Source: Denitrobaculum sp965225735
Lineage (GTDB): Bacteria; Pseudomonadota; Alphaproteobacteria; Kiloniellales; Kiloniellaceae
Direction: 5' to 3'
DNA length: 64,000 bases
Assembly: GCA_965225735.1 (NCBI GenBank)
Contig: CBDDBN010000029.1
Location: 310,001-374,000 of the forward strand
Shown: in pieces, positions 8,523 to 16,982 of the stretch
How positions within the stretch are numbered: the first letter of the stretch is position 1
Layout: each line of letters begins with the position of its first letter
The notes under the pieces: generated by a model
Told to the model about the DNA's origin: nothing
Databases searched by the model: none
The model's input: only the letters and a program-made list of their open reading frames with translations
Program-made: the position numbers and the translations under genes

Positions 8523-9388
8523 TTTCTCGACCCATTCGGGAGATTAACATCCTCGGATAATGACCGGTCAGATATGTAAGGAGTTACCTTTCCGCCCCTT
8601 AAAAGAACACGGTGCATTAGGCGCTCCTCGCCAGAACAATCATCATATGCCCGATGAAGCAAAAACCGATTGTCCCAAATACCTACATCCCCTTCTGCCC
8701 AACGATGTTGAAGTCTACGAGGCGATGATATCGCCGCCTTCCATACCTCATCAAGTATAGTATGCGTTTCCGCGGACATCTCCCCGACAACCTTAAAAGT
8801 ACAGGCCCCAGCATGAAAAAGACTCGGTAAACCTGTTAGCGGATGCGCTCTAACGAGCGGGTGTTGAGCGCAGATTACTTTTCCTTGTCTTTCTCGAGAT
8901 GCCGCTTTTTCAGCGATTGAGCCATAAGCGCGTTCAGCCGAATGGCACCCCCTCAACTGTTCAACTCTTTGTTTCATTCTCTGCGTCAAACTAGCCCACG
9001 CTGATTGTTGACAGAGCCAAGCAGTCTCTCCACCTTGGTTTGGGACTCTTTTTGCAGCGAGTATGCCCGCCATCGGTGGACAGACATGGTAACTACCGTC
9101 ACTATGCCAAGCGCCTCCAAAGACTTGTTTATCTCCATGCCGGCGATGGATTTCGTGCACCTCAGGCGCACCGTCCACTCCCTTTATGTAGTCGTGTATG
9201 TGCAGCGGCCCGAGGCTTTTCGCAAAAGACTGAAGACCGATAGCATCGAGCGATTGATTCCGAAAGATAAGCACGCCGAACGCTGCTAGCGCATGGTGAA
9301 GTTTATTGACAGTAAACTGCGAAAGCTCACGATCAAGCGCAACGTTGTGGACGTAAGCACCCAAATTGCCAACAGCCTCTAAGTGCAT
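8519..9388 (-). CDS. TauD-type Fe(II)/2-oxoglutarate dioxygenase
   Basis: The 289-residue protein has all ligands of the TauD fold: His95 and Asp97 in AWHSDGSYH, the distal His245 in DNRFLLHRAYDD, and Arg260 in LMHRVLL for 2-oxoglutarate. It starts 105 bp upstream of, and divergent from, the lanthipeptide precursor, and is coupled by ATGA overlap to the monooxygenase gene. 2OG oxygenases hydroxylate residues in some class II lanthipeptides (for example Asp in the cinnamycin group), so peptide tailoring is plausible but not shown. The sequence only distantly resembles the dioxygenase at 882. Confidence 0.87.
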   Translation of the reverse strand: MHLEAVGNLGAYVHNVALDRELSQFTVNKLHHALAAFGVLIFRNQSLDAIGLQSFAKSLGPLHIHDYIKGVDGAPEVHEIHRRHGDKQVFGGAWHSDGSYHVCPPMAGILAAKRVPNQGGETAWLCQQSAWASLTQRMKQRVEQLRGCHSAERAYGSIAEKAASRERQGKVICAQHPLVRAHPLTGLPSLFHAGACTFKVVGEMSAETHTILDEVWKAAISSPRRLQHRWAEGDVGIWDNRFLLHRAYDDCSGEERLMHRVLLRGGKVTPYISDRSLSEDVNLPNGSRK

Positions 9389-9493
9389 TGATTTTCTTTT
9401 TTCCTATCATAGATATATGAAAACATATTGCCAGGAGACTACATTTGTGATCAAGTGGTGTGGTTAAAATTCAACTAAGCGAGGAGTTTTTTT

Positions 9494-9676
9494 GTGAGAT
9501 ATGAACTTGAAGCTGTTGAAAGCGGTCTGAGCATTAATCAACTAATAGATGCAACAATCGCATCTGATGAAGACATTGAACTTGCTGCCGGCAGCGGTCG
9601 AGTGGGTGACGGACGCTCTACAGCAGGAGATGGCACATCGAATCCAGGCGTCAACTGTACCTGTTGCTGCAACTAG
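9494..9676 (+). CDS. Class II lanthipeptide precursor (LanA-like)
   Basis: A 60-residue peptide starting with GTG after a strong GAGGAG (9481-9486). An acidic leader (GLSINQLIDATIASDEDIEL) ends at an Ala/Gly stretch (AAGSG, 31-35) resembling a class II cleavage site. The probable core is Gly-, Asp-, Ser- and Thr-rich. All four Cys are at the C-terminus (55, 57, 58, 59, in NCTCCCN), with Ser/Thr at 34, 42, 43, 48 and 49 before them and Thr56 between. That order suits lanthionine rings formed by Cys attacking dehydrated residues on its N-terminal side. The lanM start is 64 bp downstream. I know no characterised peptide with this tail. Confidence 0.85.
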   Translation: MRYELEAVESGLSINQLIDATIASDEDIELAAGSGRVGDGRSTAGDGTSNPGVNCTCCCN

Positions 9677-9695
9677 AACTTAAGCAATAAATTGA

Positions 9696-9724
9696 GAGCC
9701 GTCCGAAACTCGGGCGGCTCTTTT
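9696..9724 (+). terminator. Hairpin terminator/attenuator between precursor and lanM
   Basis: A 10-bp stem (GAGCCGTCCG, loop AAACT, CGGGCGGCTC; one G-U pair) followed by TTTT, 19 bp after the precursor stop and 16 bp before the lanM ATG. It should end most transcripts after the precursor, giving much more peptide than synthetase. Confidence 0.85.
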
Positions 9725-9740
9725 GCGTTGGTGTTTTTGT

Positions 9741-12700
9741 ATGCTACTCGAAGCTCGATGCCTGACAATCGACGAGGTTCTCTCGAAAGACTACCAGCCT
9801 AGCGCGACGGCCGATACAGCTCTAGCAGCGCAGCGCCTTGATACGTGGAAACATTTTGCAGCAGGCGGTAACAAAGACCGGTTTCTTCAACGACTCAAGC
9901 GCGATGGGTTATCACTTCAAAATGTACGCGAAAGACTTTCTGGCGTTGAACGCTGCGAAGGCATACCGTGCCCAGATTGGTTTCATGACGCTGTTGCTGT
10001 CATCGATCAACTACAAGATAGTACATATGATCTGATTGACGAAAAGTTTAACGATCAACCTTTCGCCCCACTTCTTGACCCACTTGTCAGGGCATCTGTT
10101 CAACAGATTGAGATCATACCATCCTGGAACACCCGCCTCTCTAGCGACGCTAGAGAGTCTGCTAAGCAACAACTTTGGCAAAAAATTGTCGATGTATTAG
10201 CTTTGCCGTTGCTTGATGCGTTGAATGATTGGCGGCAAAACCAGAGCACTCGAGTCAAGAGCTTTGCTGCGTTCTGTGAGTTTATGAGACAGAGCGGATT
10301 CAATTCGCTATTTAACTCGAAACCGATTTTAGCAAGATTAGCTGGCACTGTTTGCCGCCAGTGGGTAGTTGGATACACTCGATTTCTGAAGCGTTTTGAA
10401 TCGGACGAAGAAGATTTACGCCTCTTCTTTCGTCTATCCAGAGAAATCATGATTGAGGAACTTGGATGGGGTCTTAGCGACCCTCACTTCGATGGCGAGA
10501 CCGTTCTTAGACTTGAGCTTTCGCAAGGCCCTACAGTCTTCTACAAGCCTCGCTCCTTTGCACCTGACCTAGCAGTCAAACAGTTTTTGAATGCCTTCAG
10601 CGCGCACATACATGATTTCGACCTCTCAATTCCATCTTTTCTCGACCGTGGAGAATATGGTTGGGCTGCAAATGTGCCTGAAAAGCCATGCTTGGATGAA
10701 GCGAGCGTCGGACGCTATTTTGAAAGGGCAGGCCAATGGCTGGGAGTTTTTCATCTACTTGCTGCCTCAGACATTCACATGGAAAATATCATCGCTTCAG
10801 GTGATTTACCTGTACCTGTTGATCTTGAAACCATACTACAAGCAATCGGTACAATTCCGAACTCGATGCCAGAAGGTGCCGAAGCCGTATGGAAGGCTTC
10901 AAACATCTTAGAAAGGTCTGTCCTCTCTGTTGGCCTATTACCAGGTTATGTATTGGCTGAAGATGGAGCCTCAATCAGTGTGGGCGGACTTGAGCCGTCA
11001 GTGGTTGAGTCTAAACATCTTTTTTGGAGCGACATTAACACATACGGAATGTCAGCAAAATTAGAGAAGGTTCGGACCGTAGTAGAGAGTAATTTACCAG
11101 TATTTAAAGGTAACCGCGTCTCCGCGGATGAATGGCGCAACGAAATCCTTCACGGATTGAAAACAGTTTTAGATGCTGCAGATAAACATCGTTCTGAGCT
11201 TGGAGAATACCTAAAATCCATAGGAGCAAAACTTGAAGTGCGCCGCGTCATACGCCCGACACGATTTTACTATCTTCTCATTCGCCGATTGCTTGACCAC
11301 CGGACCATGGGTGACGGAGTAAACTGGAGTCTACAAACAGAGCTCATTGCCCGGCTCTATGATTGGGATGAAGCGGCAGATCAGCCCTGGAAGCTTTTCC
11401 GAGAGGAGCGCCTCGCACTTTGTCAGATGACCGTGCCGAAATTCACATTGCAGGCAAGTCGGACGGTTGTGTCTCACGGCAACCGAGAAGTGACAAACCT
11501 TCATGCTACAGATGGCTTAACAGTTGCTACGGCACGCATAGGCGATTTATCTGCCCGCGCAACTGCGAACCAAATCCAGTTTGCAAAAGTGGCTTTGGGA
11601 CAAACTCAAAACGAAGCTTACAAACAACACCGCACCGAGATGGACTTTGTCAAAAGTCTGGTTGATCACCTAGAGCAAAGCGCAATTCAAACCGATCATT
11701 CAGCCGCATGGCTTGGTCTCGAATACAAAGACCACAAGATGATGTCACAAGTCGTGCCGATTGGATTAGACTTGTATAATGGCAACACAGGAATAGCTCT
11801 CTTTTTCGCAGCGGCAGGGCGCTTTTGTCGAGATGATCGAGCAAAGCAACTTGCTGCAAATGCAATAGCCCCGTTACTAAGTGCGGTTCACTCTGAAAAC
11901 CGCGACAGAATGATCCGTACTATGGGCGTCGGTGGTTTTTTGGGCGTTGGCTCTGCTTTGTATGCACTTGTAGTCTTTGCGGAACTTCAACACGATGAAA
12001 CGTCGCTCACAGCAGCCTGCGAATTATCCAGTCTCCTTAACCATGAAGTTATAGCTAGAGACCGTCGCTTTGATCTTGTTTCTGGATCGGCTGGTGCAAT
12101 TCTTAGTCTCCTCAAACTTTACGATGTCACTGGGCGAAGTCAGTTCCTTGATCAAGCAGTTATGGCTGCCGATCAATTGCTCACTATGCGTGATCCAAAG
12201 TCGAACCAATGGGTGTCAGCATCGTTTCAAAACTTACCAATCACAGGAATGTCTCACGGCACTGCGGGGTTTGCACTTGCATACGGTAAACTCGCTACAC
12301 AGACCAACTGTAGCCGTTATCATAAGATTGCAGCAAACACTATGGCCTTCGAAGACAAGTATTTCGACCAGATAACAAAAAACTGGCAAGACACGCGTCC
12401 AACGTCGATGCGCGGCGGCAATAGGAACCCTAACCAATGGTGTTACGGCGCAATTGGAATTGCCTATGGGCGCATCGCACTTGCCGAGGCTGGATTTAAA
12501 TTCACACATGAAGAACTTGCACGCGTTAAGTCGGTAAGCGAGAACGTGATCACATTGCACACGACATCAAATGACACGCTTTGCTGCGGTACAGCTGGAA
12601 AAATAGACTTTCTCGCTCAGGCAGCAAACTACTGGAAGTTACAACATTTTCAGGACGCCGCTGAGGCCGATCTAGCGAAAGTGCAAAGTCGTTGGTTCAT

Positions 12701-12833
12701 GAATGGAGATGTTCGTTGGGATATTGGCAATAGCGACTTCAATCTCGGCTTAATGAGAGGGGTCGCAGGAATTGGGTATGCTGCGTTAAGAGTTCGCGAA
12801 AAAAAGACTCCACCTCTCTTAGTAATGAGCTAA
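9741..12833 (+). CDS. lanM: Class II lanthipeptide synthetase LanM, CCG type
   Basis: The 1030-residue bifunctional synthetase fits LanM length. The N-terminal DUF4135 dehydratase has kinase-like elements (VFYKPRSFAPDLAVKQF, then SDIHMENII and VPVDLETIL) and phosphorylates and eliminates Ser/Thr. The C-terminal LanC-like cyclase has MSHGTAGFALAYG (His ~839), NQWCYGAIGIAYG (Cys ~901) and LCCGTAG (Cys948-Cys949). The last is the CCG variant, giving a three-Cys zinc site as in ProcM-like enzymes rather than the usual CHG. I chose the ATG at 9741 over a TTG at 9723; neither has a clear ribosome site, consistent with low synthesis behind the terminator. Confidence 0.93.
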   Translation: MLLEARCLTIDEVLSKDYQPSATADTALAAQRLDTWKHFAAGGNKDRFLQRLKRDGLSLQNVRERLSGVERCEGIPCPDWFHDAVAVIDQLQDSTYDLIDEKFNDQPFAPLLDPLVRASVQQIEIIPSWNTRLSSDARESAKQQLWQKIVDVLALPLLDALNDWRQNQSTRVKSFAAFCEFMRQSGFNSLFNSKPILARLAGTVCRQWVVGYTRFLKRFESDEEDLRLFFRLSREIMIEELGWGLSDPHFDGETVLRLELSQGPTVFYKPRSFAPDLAVKQFLNAFSAHIHDFDLSIPSFLDRGEYGWAANVPEKPCLDEASVGRYFERAGQWLGVFHLLAASDIHMENIIASGDLPVPVDLETILQAIGTIPNSMPEGAEAVWKASNILERSVLSVGLLPGYVLAEDGASISVGGLEPSVVESKHLFWSDINTYGMSAKLEKVRTVVESNLPVFKGNRVSADEWRNEILHGLKTVLDAADKHRSELGEYLKSIGAKLEVRRVIRPTRFYYLLIRRLLDHRTMGDGVNWSLQTELIARLYDWDEAADQPWKLFREERLALCQMTVPKFTLQASRTVVSHGNREVTNLHATDGLTVATARIGDLSARATANQIQFAKVALGQTQNEAYKQHRTEMDFVKSLVDHLEQSAIQTDHSAAWLGLEYKDHKMMSQVVPIGLDLYNGNTGIALFFAAAGRFCRDDRAKQLAANAIAPLLSAVHSENRDRMIRTMGVGGFLGVGSALYALVVFAELQHDETSLTAACELSSLLNHEVIARDRRFDLVSGSAGAILSLLKLYDVTGRSQFLDQAVMAADQLLTMRDPKSNQWVSASFQNLPITGMSHGTAGFALAYGKLATQTNCSRYHKIAANTMAFEDKYFDQITKNWQDTRPTSMRGGNRNPNQWCYGAIGIAYGRIALAEAGFKFTHEELARVKSVSENVITLHTTSNDTLCCGTAGKIDFLAQAANYWKLQHFQDAAEADLAKVQSRWFMNGDVRWDIGNSDFNLGLMRGVAGIGYAALRVREKKTPPLLVMS

Positions 12834-12874
12834 TGCATTATACTATAAGGCCGCAGAATTAGCGCTCAACACAA

Positions 12875-13462
12875 TTAAAGCCGAATTTGCTCTTTAGAGT
12901 GAGCCCCTCCAAATTGTCCGCGGATCATGACATTGAACGCAATCGTTTTGCGCAACGTAGATGTTGGCGCCACCCTGTGTCCCAGCCATGACGGAAATAG
13001 AACTAAACTATTAGGGGCACCATTATGAACATAGCTACGCAAGCCTCCGGGTAGATCCTTTTTATAATTAAGGCTCAAAACGCTTGCCGCTGGTCGGGGA
13101 TCGATAAAAATAGTGTGGCAGTTTTCAGTGAGGTAGAAAACGCCGCTCATAATATGATTCGCATGGTGATGGAACCAGTGGTGACCACCAGGCTCCAGTA
13201 CATTCATCCACATCTCAGAGATTTCAATTGTGTCGTAACAATCAAAGTTAACATGCTCAGCATACAGTGCTTCGGTGGCAAGCTCCAAAAATTTCACTCC
13301 AAGAGCTTTGTCAGAAACTGATTCCTTATCAGATAACGAACAATTTTTAATAATATCAAAATGACTCTGTCCAAACACGCAAGATCTAACATGTAGAAAG
13401 GTAGGAAAAATAGAAATCGTTTTAAGTGATGACCGCGCAGGAAGAGAGATTGTTTTTTTCAT
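12875..13462 (-). CDS. Putative 2OG-Fe(II) oxygenase (TIGR02466-like)
   Basis: A 195-residue protein from the ATG at 13462 (AAGG upstream); a longer frame begins at 13516. It shows the layout of the TIGR02466 group of 2OG-Fe(II) oxygenases: MWMNVLEPGGHHWFHHHANH with first iron ligands, SGVFYL, a DPRP strand, then LVLFPSWLGHRV with the distal His, and a final basic strand (RKTIAFNVMIRG) for 2-oxoglutarate. It is convergent with lanM, 41 bp away, and is the fourth oxygenase near the lanthipeptide locus. The substrate is unknown. Confidence 0.75.
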   Translation of the reverse strand: MKKTISLPARSSLKTISIFPTFLHVRSCVFGQSHFDIIKNCSLSDKESVSDKALGVKFLELATEALYAEHVNFDCYDTIEISEMWMNVLEPGGHHWFHHHANHIMSGVFYLTENCHTIFIDPRPAASVLSLNYKKDLPGGLRSYVHNGAPNSLVLFPSWLGHRVAPTSTLRKTIAFNVMIRGQFGGAHSKEQIRL

Positions 13463-13934
13463 TTTCCAGACCTTATACCCTATCACACAATATACCCACC
13501 AAAAAAAAATTAACATTCTGCACTCTGCCTACAAACACCGCGATTAATATTTTCAAATAGGCAAAATTCATCAAAATCAACACAAAAAAATATGCTTTAT
13601 CGATATTGAATGCCAATAAATGCTGGATCACCTTACAATCTAGCCTCAACTGTACGTATTATTCTTAACTCGTCTTCGGCATCTTCAGTAGCTGCGGGTT
13701 CAAAAAAACTTCTGCCACATTGCTAAGAGTTCTATTTCAAGAGGCGTGGCAGCTATACTGGATTGGTGAACTGAAACACCACCTAATTACGATCTATATG
13801 TCAAAAATTCAACCAATAAGATAGCGCGATCGTAAGTTTTGCTGTTACACTCTGCCATAAAGAATGGCGCAGGTAACCAGACGAAGTCTGGTTACTCCTT
13901 CTGGCCACGACGTGATAGGAAAGGGAATTGATTA
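13463..13934. other. Intergenic region, AT-rich
   Basis: No credible gene. It holds the divergent promoters for the oxygenase (minus) and SIR2 (plus) genes and a strong hairpin at 13873-13895, listed separately. The first 200 bp are notably rich in A runs. Confidence 0.5.
13873..13895. promoter_or_regulatory. Perfect 10-bp inverted repeat upstream of SIR2 gene
   Basis: GTAACCAGAC, GAA, GTCTGGTTAC forms a perfect 10-bp stem with a 3-nt spacer, ending 39 bp before the SIR2 gene start. No T-run follows on the plus strand, so a terminator is unlikely there. It may be an operator or a structured leader. Confidence 0.6.
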
Positions 13935-15233
13935 ATGCCCGCTGGAGAGACATTCCAAGGCGATATTCCGCCCGACTTGATTGCACGAATCAATGAACAC
14001 CGCTGTATTGTAGTTGTTGGTTCTGGGCTTTCAGCACAATCCATCCGGCCAGACGGCTCCTCCATGCCAACATGGGGACGCATGATTCGAGAAATGATCA
14101 GTTGGTGTCACGCGCGGCACATTGACATTGGTGTGGCTGAGGCTGAGCTAATGGATTTGGTTGAGAATGGTTTACTCACCATGGCAGGTCAGATCTTGAA
14201 AGAAAGGCTAGGGTCTCAACTAAAGGACTGTTTAAGCGAATGCCTTGCCATTGGCAGAGCAAAACCCAGCTCTACCCATTATGCGCTCGCAGATGTTCCT
14301 TGGGTAGCGGTTCTGACAACCAACTTCGACTGTCTAATTGAATCTACCTACACAGTGCATAGCGGTGGAGTGCAACCTATTGTGGCCTCGCGTGACGACT
14401 ACGGATATATCTACAATTTATTGAGAGTGCGTAGATTCTTCGTATACAAAATACATGGTGACGTTAAGACAAGTCAGGAATTGGTGCTCGGCGATCGTGA
14501 CTACGATCATATTCTCTATAACTCACCTGGCTATCTTGCTTTGTTGGATTCTATCTTTTCGGCCTTCTCAATACTGTTCATCGGATACGGCGGTACAGAC
14601 CCGAACCTCTCTCGACTAATGGATAAACTGTCTGCATTGTCAAATTATGGTTTGGAGCAGCACTACATCCTCACTCCCAAAGACCGGCACTCTCCCTTAG
14701 AGCGCAAACGGCTTGCACAGGACCGTGGTTTACTTTGTATTCCATACGATAAGGATAGCAACCATTCTCAAGTAGGATCATTTTTACGCACTGTAAAAGA
14801 GCGAACTTCTGTTACGTATAAAAAGAAAACACCAAAAGTATTTGTATTCTCTACTTCGCTAGAAACGGACAGTCTCGAAAGCATTGTTAACGTGGTGAAA
14901 AAACTTGGGTACGAAGTGCGCAGCGGCTCATCTATCGTAGCGGAGCGCATTAAGAGCATAAAAACCGATTTGTCTTGGGCTGATATTGTTACTCTGGTAA
15001 TTACACGTGGCGAACGAGACGAAGCAGAGTTGACGTCGCTCTTTGAAACCACCCGCGACATGTCAAAAGGTGTTGTAATTTTGAAGGAATGCGGCGCAAA
15101 ACTTCCGGGTATAATTTCCAGTAGCAGCGCAAAAACAATTCAATGCAAAGACATCTCTCTGGATCATCACGATCGCGAACTGCTATCGCATGCAATTCAA
15201 AACTTCGTGGAAGATCAAATTCTTGTAGCATAA
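13935..15233 (+). CDS. SIR2-type NADase-like defence protein
   Basis: A 432-residue protein with SIR2-family motifs: VVVGSGLS (residues 26-33), TTNFD (128-132), KIHGD (His174) and FIGYGGTDPNLSRLM. This form, without the zinc ribbon of deacetylases, is typical of antiphage proteins that destroy NAD+ on sensing infection. A separate C-terminal domain from about 288 (KVFVFSTSLETDSLESIVNVVKKLGYEVRSG...) looks like a Rossmann/TIR- or SLOG-like sensor; I cannot assign it. ATG at 13935 follows AAGGGA. It is a single-gene unit between the lanthipeptide locus and the second ardC repeat. NAD+ depletion is inferred from the family. Confidence 0.8.
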   Translation: MPAGETFQGDIPPDLIARINEHRCIVVVGSGLSAQSIRPDGSSMPTWGRMIREMISWCHARHIDIGVAEAELMDLVENGLLTMAGQILKERLGSQLKDCLSECLAIGRAKPSSTHYALADVPWVAVLTTNFDCLIESTYTVHSGGVQPIVASRDDYGYIYNLLRVRRFFVYKIHGDVKTSQELVLGDRDYDHILYNSPGYLALLDSIFSAFSILFIGYGGTDPNLSRLMDKLSALSNYGLEQHYILTPKDRHSPLERKRLAQDRGLLCIPYDKDSNHSQVGSFLRTVKERTSVTYKKKTPKVFVFSTSLETDSLESIVNVVKKLGYEVRSGSSIVAERIKSIKTDLSWADIVTLVITRGERDEAELTSLFETTRDMSKGVVILKECGAKLPGIISSSSAKTIQCKDISLDHHDRELLSHAIQNFVEDQILVA

Positions 15234-15298
15234 ATAATCCAAGTCACAGAACGACGCAGTAAACCACCGCCGAACATCCGACGTCAGCGCGGTAGGAT

Positions 15299-15725
15299 TC
15301 AAGCAGCCTCCAGCCCTACAACCACACTCCGAATCCCCAAAACATAATCCGCCACCTCTGAAGCCTGGCTCGCTGCCCTAAAAATAGCGATATCGTCTCC
15401 CCTCAAAACTTCCAGCCATGAGCCAATGTAATCCGCATGCCGTACTGTCGGATTTGCGCACATTACCGCCAAGCTCTTTTGCTTGCTTGTAGGTGAGCCA
15501 GTTCTGACACCCAAACTCGTGTTTAAAGAGTGAGCCCCACAGATTGAGAATGTTGATCCCTGAATAGGCTTTCCCGCTGATAACGTTCTTGGGCAGTCCT
15601 GCCGCCGGCGCCCCCTCAGCACTGCCCCACGGCTGCACCCAAGGCACACAACCTTCTTCCAACTGCGCAATGATGCTGTCGGTGACTTCTTTGTAGATGG
15701 ATGCTGGCTTGTGCTTACGTGTCAT
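15299..15725 (-). pseudogene. Internally deleted ardC remnant
   Basis: The first ~92 codons equal those of the intact ardC at 5539-6450. The frame then jumps to the region coding KPTVRHADYIGSWL near the C-terminus, missing about 490 bp that include the HELGH motif, and the junction is out of frame. The 3' piece (15299-15452) is visibly diverged from the intact copy, while the 5' piece is identical. It is thus a mosaic of an old remnant and a recently copied segment. Confidence 0.88.
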
Positions 15726-15949
15726 GGGTCCCCTTCCTTCTTAAAAATCAACACCTTTCCCCTGGAGGGGTGGGCGACGAAAAAAGGGGATTGAAAAACC
15801 CAGCCGTTAGGTGCCTTGCACCGCAGGCCGGAACGCAGAGGAGGAGCCGCGCAAAGCGCGGCTTGCATGGTGCCCGGATGGGTTTATCCAGGCCCCTCGC
15901 CCACCCATCCTGGGGAAAGAAACGCCATCGCCCTGAAGGGGCGGTGTCC
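15453..15949. repeat. 497-bp direct repeat, copy 2 (ardC 5' region)
   Basis: No mismatch seen against 6178-6674, same orientation. Sequence on both sides is related to the flanks of copy 1 but diverged, so identity is confined to this tract. That is what gene conversion or recombination between older copies would leave. Confidence 0.95.
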
Positions 15950-16217
15950 GCAGTGAGCTTTGCAGTTTTCAGAGATTAAGGGACGTAATCTCCGCACATT
16001 TCAGGAGAAAGGAACGTCATCTGAGAAGGCGAGATCAATGGCATCAGACGCGGCAGCGCTTGATGTCGGACGTGGCTAGCGCCGCAGCACCTTGTGACCG
16101 ACGCCAAGGCTTAAGTCACCAGAATTGGACAAGCACCCCATAGTTGCATACGCTTAAAGCCCTATCTGGAGCCACGTTCTCGCAAGTTGTGGGAGAACCA
16201 TTCAGAAAGGCATTTCA
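15950..16217. other. Diverged non-coding ardC upstream sequence
   Basis: From about 16030 to 16130 this resembles 6725-6830 (shared blocks such as GGCAG.GCTT, TAGC.CCG.AGCACC and GTG.CCG). It is a decayed relative of the ardC upstream region. The last 70 bp should hold the promoter of the gene at 16218. Confidence 0.45.
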
Positions 16218-16931
16218 ATGACTCATTTTGATACCGAAGAATTCCATTTAGATCAGATCAAGTTCGCCCGTGACTTCATGGATCGAACAGCAACATTCAA
16301 CATCACTATAATGGGTGGGTTAGCCTCGCTCGCGGGCCTGGCAGTTGCGACCACACCGAAGAGCAATGCAACACCAGCACAGGAACTGACCAGCTATGAC
16401 ATAGCCGTGGCTGTCTTTTCTGTTCTCTGCATCTTCATAGCCATCTCTACCGCTGTGAGAATCTATTTTGTGCCAAGGGTTTTGGAAGTTATCAGATATT
16501 CACTGCAACAGATTGATCAGCAGAACATCATCAGCAGTGAAAAACTAAACGTCATGCAAATGGGCGCTGACTCGATGGTGGTGCTTGCGCGAGCAACCCG
16601 AGGTTCATGCCACGGGGTGGTGGCGTTCAGTTGCCTGATTATGGTGGGCGCGTGCCTCAATGTGGCGCATAAGCAGTTTGGTTTTAGTTTGGCACCTTGT
16701 GTTCTGGGTATAGCAATTTTCGCATGGTTTCTGTCTATGTGCTTCGTAAACTACGTAGTAATCAATCGCATGGTCTGCGATGTTCCAAAACCCGACAACC
16801 CATCGAAGTTTTGGAGGTTCTGGCTCAAGATCACATCTGACAAGTCGCCGGTAGTCTCCGACTGGATGAGCGAAGGCAAAGTTAAAAAGCCTGACACCAG
16901 TCAGAAATACGGTGATAAACAGCGGGCATAA
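16218..16931 (+). CDS. Hypothetical four-helix membrane protein
   Basis: A 237-residue protein with no recognised family. Hydrophobic segments lie at about 31-45 (MGGLASLAGLAV), 62-82 (IAVAVFSVLCIFIAIS), 133-150 (GVVAFSCLIMVGACL) and 158-178 (LAPCVLGIAIFAWFLSMCF). A soluble stretch (about 90-125) separates the two hairpins and a charged tail ends in Lys-rich sequence. ATG at 16218 follows AGAAAGG. It is convergent with the alpha/beta hydrolase gene, 51 bp apart. Membrane proteins of this size are common defence effectors, but nothing here proves that. Confidence 0.65.
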   Translation: MTHFDTEEFHLDQIKFARDFMDRTATFNITIMGGLASLAGLAVATTPKSNATPAQELTSYDIAVAVFSVLCIFIAISTAVRIYFVPRVLEVIRYSLQQIDQQNIISSEKLNVMQMGADSMVVLARATRGSCHGVVAFSCLIMVGACLNVAHKQFGFSLAPCVLGIAIFAWFLSMCFVNYVVINRMVCDVPKPDNPSKFWRFWLKITSDKSPVVSDWMSEGKVKKPDTSQKYGDKQRA

Positions 16932-16982
16932 GAACACTCAACAAACGCCAAGCCACAAAAACAGTTGTGCTGAATAAGTCCG

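Noticed and set aside
15701..15979. Plus-strand frame across the second ardC repeat
   Set aside because: The same frame exists in copy 1 (6426-6782) only because the DNA is repeated; it is antisense to the ardC start and not gene-like.
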